Source: Variovorax sp. Sphag1AA (GTDB taxonomy: Bacteria; Pseudomonadota; Gammaproteobacteria; Burkholderiales; Burkholderiaceae_C). Taken from it: 64,000 bases of DNA. Below, piece after piece: positions 15,854 to 23,570 of this stretch (within the stretch, counting starts at the first letter, position 1; every line of letters starts with the position of its first letter). Under the pieces are notes generated by a model, which made no database searches, was not told the DNA's origin, and was given only the letters and a program-made list of their open reading frames with translations. A program made the translations under genes and the position numbers. The stretch spans positions 310,001 to 374,000 of the forward strand of contig NZ_JACHYC010000003.1 of NCBI RefSeq assembly GCF_014192575.1, given 5' to 3'.

Positions 15854-16921
15854 ATGGAATTCGGCGTATTCATCCTGGCCCAGCAGCGCGGTTATCACCA
15901 GACTTCGCAGCAGGTCATCAGCAACTCGATCGAGCAGACCGTGGTGGCCGAGCAGGCGGGCTTCAACACGGCCTGGTATGCGGAGCACCACTTCAACAAC
16001 TACTCGCTCTCGCCGTCGCCGCTGATGATGATCGCGCACATGGCCGCCAAGACGCAGCGCATCCGCCTGGGCTCCGCGGTGTGCATCCTGCCGCTGTATC
16101 ACCCCGCACGTTTCCTGGCTGAAGTCGGCTTTGTCGACACGGTGTCCAACGGCCGCCTGGAGCTTGGCATCGGCTCCGGCTACCAGGAGTTCGAGTTCGA
16201 GCGCTTCGGCGTGAAGATCGAAGAGTCGGGCGCGATCTACAACGAGTTCCTCGACATCATCCCGAAGGGCCTCACGCAGAAGATCGTTTCCTACGAGGGT
16301 AAGCACCTCAAGCTGCCGCCGAGCTCGATCGCGGTGCGCCCGGTGCAGTCGCCGATGCCGCCGCTCTGGATCACCTCGGGCAATCCGGTCACGCTCGGCC
16401 GCGGCGTGCGCGAAGGCCACAACCTCTTCGTGACCGCGCTGCTCAATGGCAACGAAGCGATCGTCTCCTTGCGCGAGCGCCTCGACAAGGTCGCGCAGGA
16501 CAACGGTGCGGACCTCGACGAGGACGTGAAGTTCGGCTTCCTGCGCTGTGCATTCGCATCCGACAACCAGGCCGAGATCGACAGCTACCTCGACAACGCA
16601 CGCTTCCAGCGCCGCATTTCCGAGAGCCTCAAGTTCCGCCGTGCACAGTCCGACGACGGCTACATGGTCAAGGAAGTGCCTTCGGCCACCGATCCGACCT
16701 TCGAGCAACTTCGCAAGAACCTGCCCGTTGGGTCGGTCAACCAGGTGATCGACAAGATGCTGGAAGAAATCAGCATCCTCCGTCCGAAGCACATCGCGCT
16801 GCAGACCCAACTCGGCGATTTCGACCAGAAGACGATGCTGCGCCAGATCGAACTGTGGGGCGAGAAGATCATCCCGGCGATCCGCAAGGAAGTCGATTCG
16901 ATGAACTCCGTGTCCGCCTGA
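15854..16921 (+). CDS. LLM-class flavin-dependent monooxygenase, copy 2
   Basis: Near-duplicate of the protein at 13581: same length class (355 residues), same N-terminal 22 residues, same AWYAEHHFNNYSLSPSPLMM block and C-terminal LGDFDQKTML segment, with differences spread along the protein. The ATG at 15854 aligns with copy 1 and has GGAAGG eight bases upstream; an in-frame ATG at 15824 is rejected. Copy 2 begins the run of SDR, VOC, flavin reductase and CoA-transferase genes (spacing 7 to 11 bp or overlapping), so it is likely one half of a two-component oxygenase with the reductase at 18100. Substrate unknown. Confidence 0.92.
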   Translation: MEFGVFILAQQRGYHQTSQQVISNSIEQTVVAEQAGFNTAWYAEHHFNNYSLSPSPLMMIAHMAAKTQRIRLGSAVCILPLYHPARFLAEVGFVDTVSNGRLELGIGSGYQEFEFERFGVKIEESGAIYNEFLDIIPKGLTQKIVSYEGKHLKLPPSSIAVRPVQSPMPPLWITSGNPVTLGRGVREGHNLFVTALLNGNEAIVSLRERLDKVAQDNGADLDEDVKFGFLRCAFASDNQAEIDSYLDNARFQRRISESLKFRRAQSDDGYMVKEVPSATDPTFEQLRKNLPVGSVNQVIDKMLEEISILRPKHIALQTQLGDFDQKTMLRQIELWGEKIIPAIRKEVDSMNSVSA

Positions 16922-16928
16922 AGCGCGC

Positions 16929-17723
16929 ATGTCGTCGATGCCTTCCCAGACTGCTTTCGACAGCAAGGCCCTGCAGGGCAGGGTGGCGGTGGTCACCGGC
17001 GCCTCCGGCGGCCTCGGTCTTGCCATCTGCGAGCACCTGCGTGCAGCGGGCGCATCGGTGGTGCAGCTGGACATCAGCTATGCGGCCGAGCCCACCGAAA
17101 GCGACGGCGTGCTGACCATGCACTGCGACATCGCCGAGCCCGCATCCGTGGCCGTCATGGCGGAACAGGTGCGTTCGCGCTTCGGTCGCTGCGATGTGCT
17201 GGTGAACAACGCCGGCATCACTGCATTGCCGGTTGGCCTGCATGATTTTCCGATCGACCTCTGGGATCGCATCTTCCGTGTCAACCTGCGTGGCGCGCTG
17301 CTATGCGCACAGGCACTGGTGCCGATGATGTTCGACCAGCAGATGGGCAGCATCGTCAACGTGGCTTCGATCGGCGCGCAGGTGCCCACGCGCAACGGCG
17401 CCTATGGGCCCACCAAGGCGGCACTCAGGGGTTTGACCCACCAGATGGCTGTGGAGTGGGGTCCGCGCGGCATTCGTGCCAACTCGGTCAGCCCTGGAAT
17501 GATCCGCACGCCGCTGTCGGAGCCGCACTACCAGAAGGAAGGCACGCTGGAGAGGCGCACTGCCGCCATCCCCGCGCGCCGCGTCGGCCGTCCGGAGGAC
17601 ATCGGGTCGGTCGTCGCCTTCCTGGCCAGCGACGCGTCGGCGTATGTCAACGGAGAGGACATCGTCGTCGACGGTGGCTTCCTCAAGGCATCGCTGACCA
17701 ACATCTACAACAACGCAACCTGA
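16929..17723 (+). CDS. Short-chain dehydrogenase/reductase
   Basis: Classical SDR of 264 residues: TGASGGLGLA near 23-32, NNAG near 94-97, serine in VNVASIGA, and the YGPTKAAL catalytic Y/K pair. The C-terminal segment NGEDIVVDGGFLKASLTNIYN is conserved in form. It probably oxidises the alcohol or reduces the ketone made by the flavin monooxygenase. It begins seven bases after the stop of copy 2; an alternative ATG lies at 16938. Neither start has a strong ribosome site, which suggests coupling to the preceding gene. Confidence 0.92.
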   Translation: MSSMPSQTAFDSKALQGRVAVVTGASGGLGLAICEHLRAAGASVVQLDISYAAEPTESDGVLTMHCDIAEPASVAVMAEQVRSRFGRCDVLVNNAGITALPVGLHDFPIDLWDRIFRVNLRGALLCAQALVPMMFDQQMGSIVNVASIGAQVPTRNGAYGPTKAALRGLTHQMAVEWGPRGIRANSVSPGMIRTPLSEPHYQKEGTLERRTAAIPARRVGRPEDIGSVVAFLASDASAYVNGEDIVVDGGFLKASLTNIYNNAT

Positions 17724-17734
17724 GCGACACCACC

Positions 17735-18103
17735 ATGGACTCGCCAAAGCGCCTGCAGAACGTATTCGTCGTCGCCGAACGGCCGGCGGAACTCAACAAC
17801 TTCTACGAGTCGGCACTGGGGCTGCAGCTCAAGTTCCGCGACAAGGACCGCTGGATCCAGTACGGCGTGGGCGGCAGCAACGTCGCGCTGGCCTGCCGCG
17901 AAGAAGCGGTTCCCGCGACATCGGGCGTAGTGATGGTGTTCGAGGTGGATGACTTCACGGCCGTCGCGGAGCGGGTCGCCGCGTCGGGCGGCGAAGTGCT
18001 GGGCATGCGCGACATGGGCTCGCATGGCGCGGTGATGTCGCTGCGCGACCCCGAAGGCAACATCGTGCAACTCTTCAAGCGTCAGGCGACGCCAGCATCA
18101 TGA
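17735..18103 (+). CDS. VOC (glyoxalase/bleomycin-resistance) family protein
   Basis: Small beta-alpha-beta-beta-beta metalloprotein of 122 residues. Family motifs are NNFYESALGLQLKFRD (residues 20-35), VVMVFEVDDFTAVAERV and SLRDPEGNIVQLFKR at the end. Members act as glyoxalases, extradiol dioxygenases, epimerases or binding proteins, so the reaction is unknown. The correct frame begins at ATG 17735; the longer frame from 17303 is shadow of the SDR. It overlaps the next gene by four bases (ATGA), tying it firmly to the flavin reductase operon. Confidence 0.88.
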   Translation: MDSPKRLQNVFVVAERPAELNNFYESALGLQLKFRDKDRWIQYGVGGSNVALACREEAVPATSGVVMVFEVDDFTAVAERVAASGGEVLGMRDMGSHGAVMSLRDPEGNIVQLFKRQATPAS

Positions 18104-19044
18104 GCTACGAAACGCCGCAGATCGACGCGATCGAACCCAAGCTGTTCCGTCAGTTGCTTGGCTGCTTCCCGACAGGCGTGGCCGTCGTCACGACGACCAC
18201 TGCCGACGGACGCCCCGCGGGCCTGACGTGCAACTCGTTCAGCTCCGTCTCGCTGGAGCCGCCGCTGGTGCTCTTCAGCCTGCGCAAGGCGAGCAGCCTG
18301 CTGCCGACCTTCGTGGAGGCCGGCACCTTCTCGATCAATATCCTGTCGCAGAGCCAGGACGTGCTCTCCGGCCGCTTCGCGTCGAGCAAGATCGCGGACA
18401 AGTTCGAGGGCGTCGCATGGCGCAAAGGGCCGCTCGGAACGCCGCTCATCGACGATTGCCTCGCCAGCTTCGAGTGCACCGTCTATGCACGCCACGAGGC
18501 CGGAGACCACGAGATCTTCATCGGCGAAGTCAAGCACATGACGCCCGGCTCTCCGGACCATGCACTGGTGTTCTACAAGGGCGCCTACATGATGCTGGCC
18601 GAGTCGCTGCGCAAGCTGGTGCTCGACGGCCAGCTCGGCACGAACGACATGGACGAGGCCTATCGCTCGCTGTACGGAACGCTGCTGCGCCTGGCTTGCG
18701 TGCGCGCATCCGAAGAAGAGGTCGATGCGATCGAACGCGCGGTGGACCAGATCGAGCAGCACCAGGGCGAGAAGGCGCTCCCGCAGCGCATCGAAGCCAT
18801 GGCGAGCTTCTTCTCGTCGATCGCGCTGGCTGGGCACAACGAGGCGTTGCAGCTCATGGCACGGACCATGACCGCGGTGCTGCGCGAGCGGATGGCGCTC
18901 GTCATTCCGGCGCATCCGCGCCCCGATGTCTTTCCGCTGCGTCGCAAGGTCGTCGAGCGCCTGCGTGCTCGCGACGCCGACGGCGCCGCTGCTGCATTGG
19001 ACGAATTCATCACGGTGCTCCGCGCCAACGAAACAGGGCAATGA
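18100..19044 (+). CDS. Flavin reductase fused to an FCD/GntR effector-type domain
   Basis: Residues 1-170 are a flavin reductase of the short-chain HpaC/NtaB type: FPTGVAVVTT (23-32), the LTCNSFSSVSLEPPLVLFSL block (42-61) and TFSINILS (76-83). It would supply FMNH2 or FADH2 to the luciferase-like monooxygenases. Residues 190-310 are a separate helical domain resembling the ligand-binding C-terminal domain of FadR/GntR regulators: LYGTLLRLACVRASEEEVD, FFSSIALAGHNEALQLM and VVERLRARDADGAAAALDEF, with no DNA-binding part. Total 314 residues against about 170 for a bare reductase. Extra C-terminal effector domains are known in some two-component reductases, where substrate binding stimulates flavin release. 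Its ATG overlaps the VOC stop. Confidence 0.87.
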   Translation: MSYETPQIDAIEPKLFRQLLGCFPTGVAVVTTTTADGRPAGLTCNSFSSVSLEPPLVLFSLRKASSLLPTFVEAGTFSINILSQSQDVLSGRFASSKIADKFEGVAWRKGPLGTPLIDDCLASFECTVYARHEAGDHEIFIGEVKHMTPGSPDHALVFYKGAYMMLAESLRKLVLDGQLGTNDMDEAYRSLYGTLLRLACVRASEEEVDAIERAVDQIEQHQGEKALPQRIEAMASFFSSIALAGHNEALQLMARTMTAVLRERMALVIPAHPRPDVFPLRRKVVERLRARDADGAAAALDEFITVLRANETGQ

Positions 19045-20249
19045 ACAGATCCATGATTCAACCGCTTTCCGGCGTGCGCGTGCTCGATCTTTCGCGCGTG
19101 CTTGCCGGCCCCATGTGTGCGATGGCGCTCGCCGATCTCGGCGCGGACGTCATCAAGGTCGAACACCCGGAGCGCGGCGACGATACCCGTGACTGGGGCC
19201 AGCGCATCGGTCGCAACAACACCTCCTACTTCAACGCCTGCAACCGCAACAAGCGTTCCATCTGCGTGGACCTGCAGGATGAGGCTGGACAGCGCGTCGT
19301 TCGCGAGCTGGCTGCGCAGAGCGACGTGGTCATCCAGAACTTCAAGCACGGCGGCGCCGAGAAGCTGGGGCTGGGCTACGAAGACCTGCGCGCCGTGAAT
19401 CCGAAGGTCATCTACTGCTCGATTTCGGGCTACTCGGCGCTCGGCCCCGAGAAGGACCGGCCGGGCTACGACCTCGTCATCCAGGGCGAGACCGGGCTGA
19501 TGGCGATGAACGGCGAGGAAGGGCAGGGCCCGCTGAAGTTCGGCATCGCGGCCGTCGACATGTTCACCGGAATGTATTCCGCGCAGGCGATTCTTGCGGT
19601 GCTGTACGAGCGCGCACGCACGGGCGAGGGCCGGCACATCCAGATGTCGCTCTACGACAGCGGCATGATGATCACCTCCTACTACGGGCTGACGGCCTGG
19701 CTCAATCAGGCCGACCCGGCGAAGTTCGGCAACTCGCATCCCTCGATCGTTCCCTACGGCGTGTTCGATGCGAAGGATGGTCCGCTCGTGATCGCGGTCG
19801 GCAACAACGGCCAGTTCCGCAAGCTCTGCGAGTCGGTGATCGACAGTCCTTCGCTTCCCGAAGATCCGCGCTTTGCGACCAACACCGAGCGTTCGCGCAA
19901 TCGCCGGACGCTGCTGCCGATCCTGCACGAGCGGTTCAAGGCCTATTCGCGTGCAGAGCTCATCGAGGGCATGCAGCGCGTGGGCATTCCTTGCGGCGAG
20001 GTGCTGGGGCTTTACGATGCCATTCGCTCGGAACGTACGGCGCAGGCGAAGGTGTGGTGCGAGTTCGAGGACTCCGAAGCAGGCACGCAGGCAGTCCACG
20101 CGCCGCCGTATGTCCTCGACGGACAGCGCGCCAGCGTGAACCGGCAACCGCCCCATCTGGGCCAGCACACCGATGAGGTGCTGCGCGAGCTGCTCGGCCT
20201 TGATGACGCTCAACTGCAGTCGCTCAGCGAAAAGCGCGTGATCGCCTGA
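19041..20249 (+). CDS. Type III CoA-transferase (CaiB/BaiF family)
   Basis: A 402-residue CoA-transferase with the N-terminal VLDLSRVLAGPMCAMAL block (14-30), ADVIKVEHP (35-43) and GYD with catalytic D144. It shares the domain layout of the transferase at 43-1263 but is clearly diverged. The ATG at 19041 overlaps the reductase stop (ATGA); another ATG lies at 19053. As the last gene of the monooxygenase operon it suggests that the pathway passes through a CoA thioester. A GC-rich hairpin follows immediately. Confidence 0.93.
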   Translation: MNRSMIQPLSGVRVLDLSRVLAGPMCAMALADLGADVIKVEHPERGDDTRDWGQRIGRNNTSYFNACNRNKRSICVDLQDEAGQRVVRELAAQSDVVIQNFKHGGAEKLGLGYEDLRAVNPKVIYCSISGYSALGPEKDRPGYDLVIQGETGLMAMNGEEGQGPLKFGIAAVDMFTGMYSAQAILAVLYERARTGEGRHIQMSLYDSGMMITSYYGLTAWLNQADPAKFGNSHPSIVPYGVFDAKDGPLVIAVGNNGQFRKLCESVIDSPSLPEDPRFATNTERSRNRRTLLPILHERFKAYSRAELIEGMQRVGIPCGEVLGLYDAIRSERTAQAKVWCEFEDSEAGTQAVHAPPYVLDGQRASVNRQPPHLGQHTDEVLRELLGLDDAQLQSLSEKRVIA

Positions 20250-20253
20250 CGAG

Positions 20254-20272
20254 GCGCGCCGCATTGGCGCGC
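20254..20272. terminator. GC-rich hairpin after the monooxygenase operon
   Basis: A 7-bp stem (gcgcgcc at 20254-20260, ggcgcgc at 20266-20272) with a GCATT loop starts four bases after the CoA-transferase stop. There is no T-run, so if it terminates, it does so weakly or with help. It also covers the space just upstream of the first ATG of the next gene. Confidence 0.4.
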
Positions 20273-20273
20273 A

Positions 20274-21083
20274 ATGCGGGCATTCGCGGGGATCGGGAAG
20301 CGAGCTCATCCACGCCAGATGCAAGATACTGGCGCAATGCCTGATTCCTCGAAAAGCCGATCCGGTGCGGGAGAACCCGCAGGAGAGGTGAATCCTGGCG
20401 ACATCGTCACCTCGCGAGCGCCGTTGGAAACGCCGGATCGGCGGCCGAAGCGCAATAGCGAGACGCAGCAGCAACAGCCGGAGCAGCCGCCCCGCACCCT
20501 GCCGGGGTCGAAGTGGTCCGAATGGGTTTTCTCTGGCGCCCTCGCGGCGATATTCCTGGTGTTCGGAATGGCGATCCTGATGGACAAGGAGGGTCGCGAG
20601 CAGCCACGCTCCCTTGCGTCCACGCCATTGTTCATCGGTGAACTCCATCCCAACATCAGCGACGTGATCGAGAAGGCGCCGGAGGACGGCGCACTTGAAA
20701 TCACGCTTGTCCAGGCCGCGCCGATGTACCCGGCGGACGTCGTGGTCGGATTCGCCAGCGACGCACTCGTGGTCTTGCGACGGATGCGGGAGTTCTTCCC
20801 GCAGGTCGAAAACCGGATCGTTCGATTCGTGGTGAAGGCCCCCTTGCACCCGACCGATACCGACTCGAGCGGGATGGCCCCGCTCTTGTCGATCGAGTTC
20901 GAGCGGAGCGAGGTGCTTGCAGAAGTCATGGCGCCCGAGTTCACCTATCAGGACCTTCTGAACGAGACAGTGGCTGTCCGTTACCTGAATGACCTGAGCG
21001 GTTCGCGCTACCTGGGCGCGTTCTGCCGAGATCCGTTGTCGCGCTCCGCGACCGATTTCTGTGAGCGGGAAGTTCGGGACTGA
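20274..21083 (+). CDS. Uncharacterised protein with one membrane segment
   Basis: I do not recognise a family. The frame has good codon bias to its stop. After a polar, proline- and glutamine-rich N-terminal region (about 1-80) there is one hydrophobic helix, WVFSGALAAIFLVFGMAIL (about 84-102), then a soluble, acidic C-terminal domain of about 165 residues, probably periplasmic. The start is uncertain: the ATG at 20274 sits in a hairpin, and ATGs at 20319 and 20337 are possible; none has a good ribosome site. It is not obviously linked to the catabolic genes on either side. Confidence 0.65.
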   Translation: MRAFAGIGKRAHPRQMQDTGAMPDSSKSRSGAGEPAGEVNPGDIVTSRAPLETPDRRPKRNSETQQQQPEQPPRTLPGSKWSEWVFSGALAAIFLVFGMAILMDKEGREQPRSLASTPLFIGELHPNISDVIEKAPEDGALEITLVQAAPMYPADVVVGFASDALVVLRRMREFFPQVENRIVRFVVKAPLHPTDTDSSGMAPLLSIEFERSEVLAEVMAPEFTYQDLLNETVAVRYLNDLSGSRYLGAFCRDPLSRSATDFCEREVRD

Positions 21084-21105
21084 ACGCTATATCGCCTCCG
21101 GCACG

Positions 21106-21273
21106 CTAGAAGCGACCCGTCGCCCGCCGCTGGACCGCCGTCTTGGCCGGCGGCTTCTCGCCCTGCGCCGCCGCATCCTTCCGGGGTGCGCGCTTGGCGG
21201 GCTTGCGCCGTCCCTTCAGGGACTCGATCAGGGAAAGGGCACCCTTGTCGAACTTCGCGTTTTCATCGGGCAT
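21106..21273 (-). CDS. Short basic Lys/Arg/Ala-rich protein
   Basis: A 55-residue reading frame beginning MPDENAKFDKGALSLIESL and continuing with a strongly basic tail (GRRKPAKRAPRKD, then KTAVQRRATGRF). GGAGG lies eight bases before the ATG, a near-perfect ribosome site, which is the main reason for calling it. The composition resembles small nucleic-acid-binding or ribosome-associated proteins. It is convergent to the one-TM gene and upstream of the salicylate operon promoter. No function can be assigned. Confidence 0.65.
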   Translation of the reverse strand: MPDENAKFDKGALSLIESLKGRRKPAKRAPRKDAAAQGEKPPAKTAVQRRATGRF

Positions 21274-21481
21274 GGCGGCGGCCTCCAGACGGCGAGGGCC
21301 GGATGGTACGCCGGGTATGGCTTCTCAGAGCGTTATTTGATCTGGTGATGTGCCAAATCACGCGTGCCGCATTGACGGAATATTGCGTGAAATCAATCAT
21401 TCGCTCCACGCCGCGAGGTAGTGCGGCCAGACATCAAAGCCAAGGCACCCATCAGTGGTTGCCGAGTAGCAAGGAGACCCC
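21274..21481 (+). promoter_or_regulatory. Promoter/operator region of the salicylate hydroxylase operon
   Basis: This stretch precedes the Rieske oxygenase gene and has no plausible gene on the plus strand. It contains a GTGAT-N7-ATCAC dyad at 21345-21361 and, 24 bp further, a TTGCGTGAAATCAAT stretch at 21383-21397 whose GCGTGAA core matches one half of the NahR/NagR recognition sequence as I remember it. A similar ATCAC/GTGAT dyad lies before the NagR-type regulator gene at 29051. Binding by that regulator is an inference. An AAGGAGA ribosome site ends the region. Confidence 0.5.
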
Positions 21482-22744
21482 ATGAGCGAATGCCCCGTCA
21501 CGGTGTTCCCGCCCCGCATCCAGTGGGAAAGCGATGGAACGAGCCGGATTCCCTTCCAGGCCTACACCGATGAAGCGATCTACAAGAAGGAACTCGATCG
21601 CTTCTTCTACCGAAACCACTGGTGCTATGTCGGCCTCGAAGCCGAGATCCCGAATGCGGGTGACTTCAAGCGCACGGTAGTCGGCGAGCGTTCGGTCATC
21701 ATGGTGCGCGACAAGGACGGCTCGATCCATGTGGTCGAGAACGTGTGCGCGCATCGCGGCATGGCCTTCTGTCGCGAGCGCCACGGCAATCGCGAGAGCT
21801 TCACGTGCCCCTATCACCAGTGGAACTACACGCTTTCGGGCGATCTGCAGGGCGTTCCTTTCAGGCGCGGCGTGAAGCAGGACGGCAAGGTCCACGGCGG
21901 CATGCCCGCGGACTTCAAGCCGACGGACCACGGGCTGACCAAACTCAAGGTGGCGACGCGCGGCGGTGTCGTGTTCGCGTCGTTCGATCACGAGGTCGAG
22001 TCGCTGGAGGACTTTCTCGGGCCGGTGATCCTCGGCTACTTCGATCGACTCTTCAACGGCCGCAAGCTCAAGATCCTCGGCTACAACCGCCAGCGCATTC
22101 CGGGCAACTGGAAGCTGATGCAGGAGAACATCAAGGACCCGTATCACCCCGGGCTGCTCCACACCTGGTTCGTGACTTTCGGGCTCTGGCGTGCGGACAA
22201 CAAGTCGCAGCTCTTGATGGACGAACGACATCGCCATGCGGCGATGGTGTCGACGCGCGGCGCGGCCGGCAAGGCGGAGCAGGTGACGCAGGTGTCGAGC
22301 TTCAAGGACAGCATGCAGCTGCACGACGCACGCTTCCTCGATATCGTGCAGGAGCCCTGGTGGGGCGGGCCGACTGCGGTGATGACCACCATCTTCCCGA
22401 GCGTGATCTTCCAGCAGCAGGTCAACAGCGTGTCGACGCGGCACATCCAGCCCGACGGACATGGCGCCTTCGATTTCGTCTGGACCCACTTCGGCTTCGA
22501 AGACGACACCGAGGAGATGACCCAGCGGCGCCTCCGTCAGGCAAACCTCTTCGGCCCGGCCGGATTCGTGTCGGCTGACGACGGCGAAGTGATCGAGTGG
22601 TCGCAGGAAGGCTTCGAAACCAAGCCCTTCCACCGCACGGTCGCAGAGCTCGGCGGCCGTGAAGTCGGCGACACCGATCACATGGTGACCGAGACGCTGA
22701 TCCGCGGCATGTACGAGTACTGGCGCAAGGCGATGGAGGCCTGA
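21482..22744 (+). CDS. nagG: Rieske oxygenase alpha subunit, salicylate 5-hydroxylase type
   Basis: Large subunit of a ring-hydroxylating oxygenase, 420 residues. The Rieske cluster ligands are C89 and H91 (CAHRG) and C109 and H112 (CPYHQW). The mononuclear iron site is in [12 protein letters not shown] (216-227), with D219 as the bridging aspartate and H222 and H227 as ligands. The sequence is of the NagG/AndAc type (salicylate 5-hydroxylase or anthranilate dioxygenase). Salicylate-to-gentisate hydroxylation is favoured because a gentisate dioxygenase, a fumarylpyruvate hydrolase and a NahR-type regulator lie in the same cluster. Anthranilate or a substituted salicylate remains possible. First gene of a seven-gene operon, overlapping the beta subunit by one base. 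Confidence 0.9.
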   Translation: MSECPVTVFPPRIQWESDGTSRIPFQAYTDEAIYKKELDRFFYRNHWCYVGLEAEIPNAGDFKRTVVGERSVIMVRDKDGSIHVVENVCAHRGMAFCRERHGNRESFTCPYHQWNYTLSGDLQGVPFRRGVKQDGKVHGGMPADFKPTDHGLTKLKVATRGGVVFASFDHEVESLEDFLGPVILGYFDRLFNGRKLKILGYNRQRIPGNWKLMQENIKDPYHPGLLHTWFVTFGLWRADNKSQLLMDERHRHAAMVSTRGAAGKAEQVTQVSSFKDSMQLHDARFLDIVQEPWWGGPTAVMTTIFPSVIFQQQVNSVSTRHIQPDGHGAFDFVWTHFGFEDDTEEMTQRRLRQANLFGPAGFVSADDGEVIEWSQEGFETKPFHRTVAELGGREVGDTDHMVTETLIRGMYEYWRKAMEA

Positions 22745-23220
22745 TGATGGAATTCCAGGACTACTTCGAACTCACGCAGCTCTACGCCGCCTACGCCTCG
22801 GCCCTCGATAGGGCCGACTGGGATGCATGGCCTGAGTTCTTCACGGAGGAGTGCGTCTACAAGCTGCAGCCGCGCGAGAACCACGAGCGGGGCTTTCCGC
22901 TCGCGACGCTGGCCTTCGACAGCAAGGGCATGCTGAAGGACCGCGTCTACGGCATCCGGGAGACGCTGTTCCACGATCCGTACTACCAGCGCCATGTGGT
23001 CGGCACGCCGATCGTGCACAAGACCGATCCCGACGGGCGTATCCACTGCGAGGCCAACTACGCGGTGTTCAGGACGCGGCTGTCAAAGGAGAGCACCGTC
23101 TTCAACGTGGGACGAACGATCGACGAGATCGTGCGCACGCCAGAGGGACTCCGGTTCGCTTCGCGCGTGGTCGTCTACGACAGCGAAATGATCCCGAACT
23201 CGATCATCTATCCGATTTGA
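22744..23220 (+). CDS. nagH: Ring-hydroxylating oxygenase beta subunit
   Basis: Small subunit of the hydroxylase, 158 residues, a cone-shaped SnoaL-like fold without cofactors. Family features are [24 protein letters not shown] near the start and [24 protein letters not shown] in the middle. The length matches NagH/AndAd (about 160). TGATG overlap with the alpha subunit gene shows coupling; a second ATG lies three bases on. It stabilises the alpha3beta3 oxygenase. Confidence 0.9.
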   Translation: MMEFQDYFELTQLYAAYASALDRADWDAWPEFFTEECVYKLQPRENHERGFPLATLAFDSKGMLKDRVYGIRETLFHDPYYQRHVVGTPIVHKTDPDGRIHCEANYAVFRTRLSKESTVFNVGRTIDEIVRTPEGLRFASRVVVYDSEMIPNSIIYPI

Positions 23221-23231
23221 AGAGGCACTCC

Positions 23232-23546
23232 ATGACCATCAACTGGGTTGACGCGGCCGCGCATGACGATGTGCCGCAGGAAGACGTGATCGGTCTGGCG
23301 GTTGCCGGACGGGATATCGCGCTCTATAGCGTCGAAGGCGAGGTGTTCGCCACCGACAACATCTGCTCGCACGGCCACGCACGCCTGTGCGATGGCTTCC
23401 TCGAAGGCCACGAGATCGAGTGCCCGCTGCACCAGGGCAAGTTCGATGTGCGTACCGGCAAGCCGAACTGCGCGCCGGTCACCGAAGCAATCCGCAGCTA
23501 TCCGGTGAAGGTCGAAGGCGGCCGGATCTGGCTCGCGATCGAATAG
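23232..23546 (+). CDS. Rieske-type ferredoxin
   Basis: Electron carrier of 104 residues passing electrons from the reductase to the oxygenase. The 2Fe-2S ligands are C45 and H47 (CSHGH) and C64 and H67 (CPLHQG). Length equals that of NagAb-type ferredoxins. The ATG at 23232 follows the beta subunit stop by 11 bases; the longer frame from 22851 is shadow. The distal part ends [15 protein letters not shown], typical of naphthalene/biphenyl-type ferredoxins. Confidence 0.93.
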   Translation: MTINWVDAAAHDDVPQEDVIGLAVAGRDIALYSVEGEVFATDNICSHGHARLCDGFLEGHEIECPLHQGKFDVRTGKPNCAPVTEAIRSYPVKVEGGRIWLAIE

Positions 23547-23570
23547 TCCTTCTCCACTCCCGAGGTCTCT

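Noticed and set aside
14488..16122. 544-residue plus-strand frame across the Bug gene and second monooxygenase
   Set aside because: It runs through a strong terminator and is out of frame with both well-supported genes.
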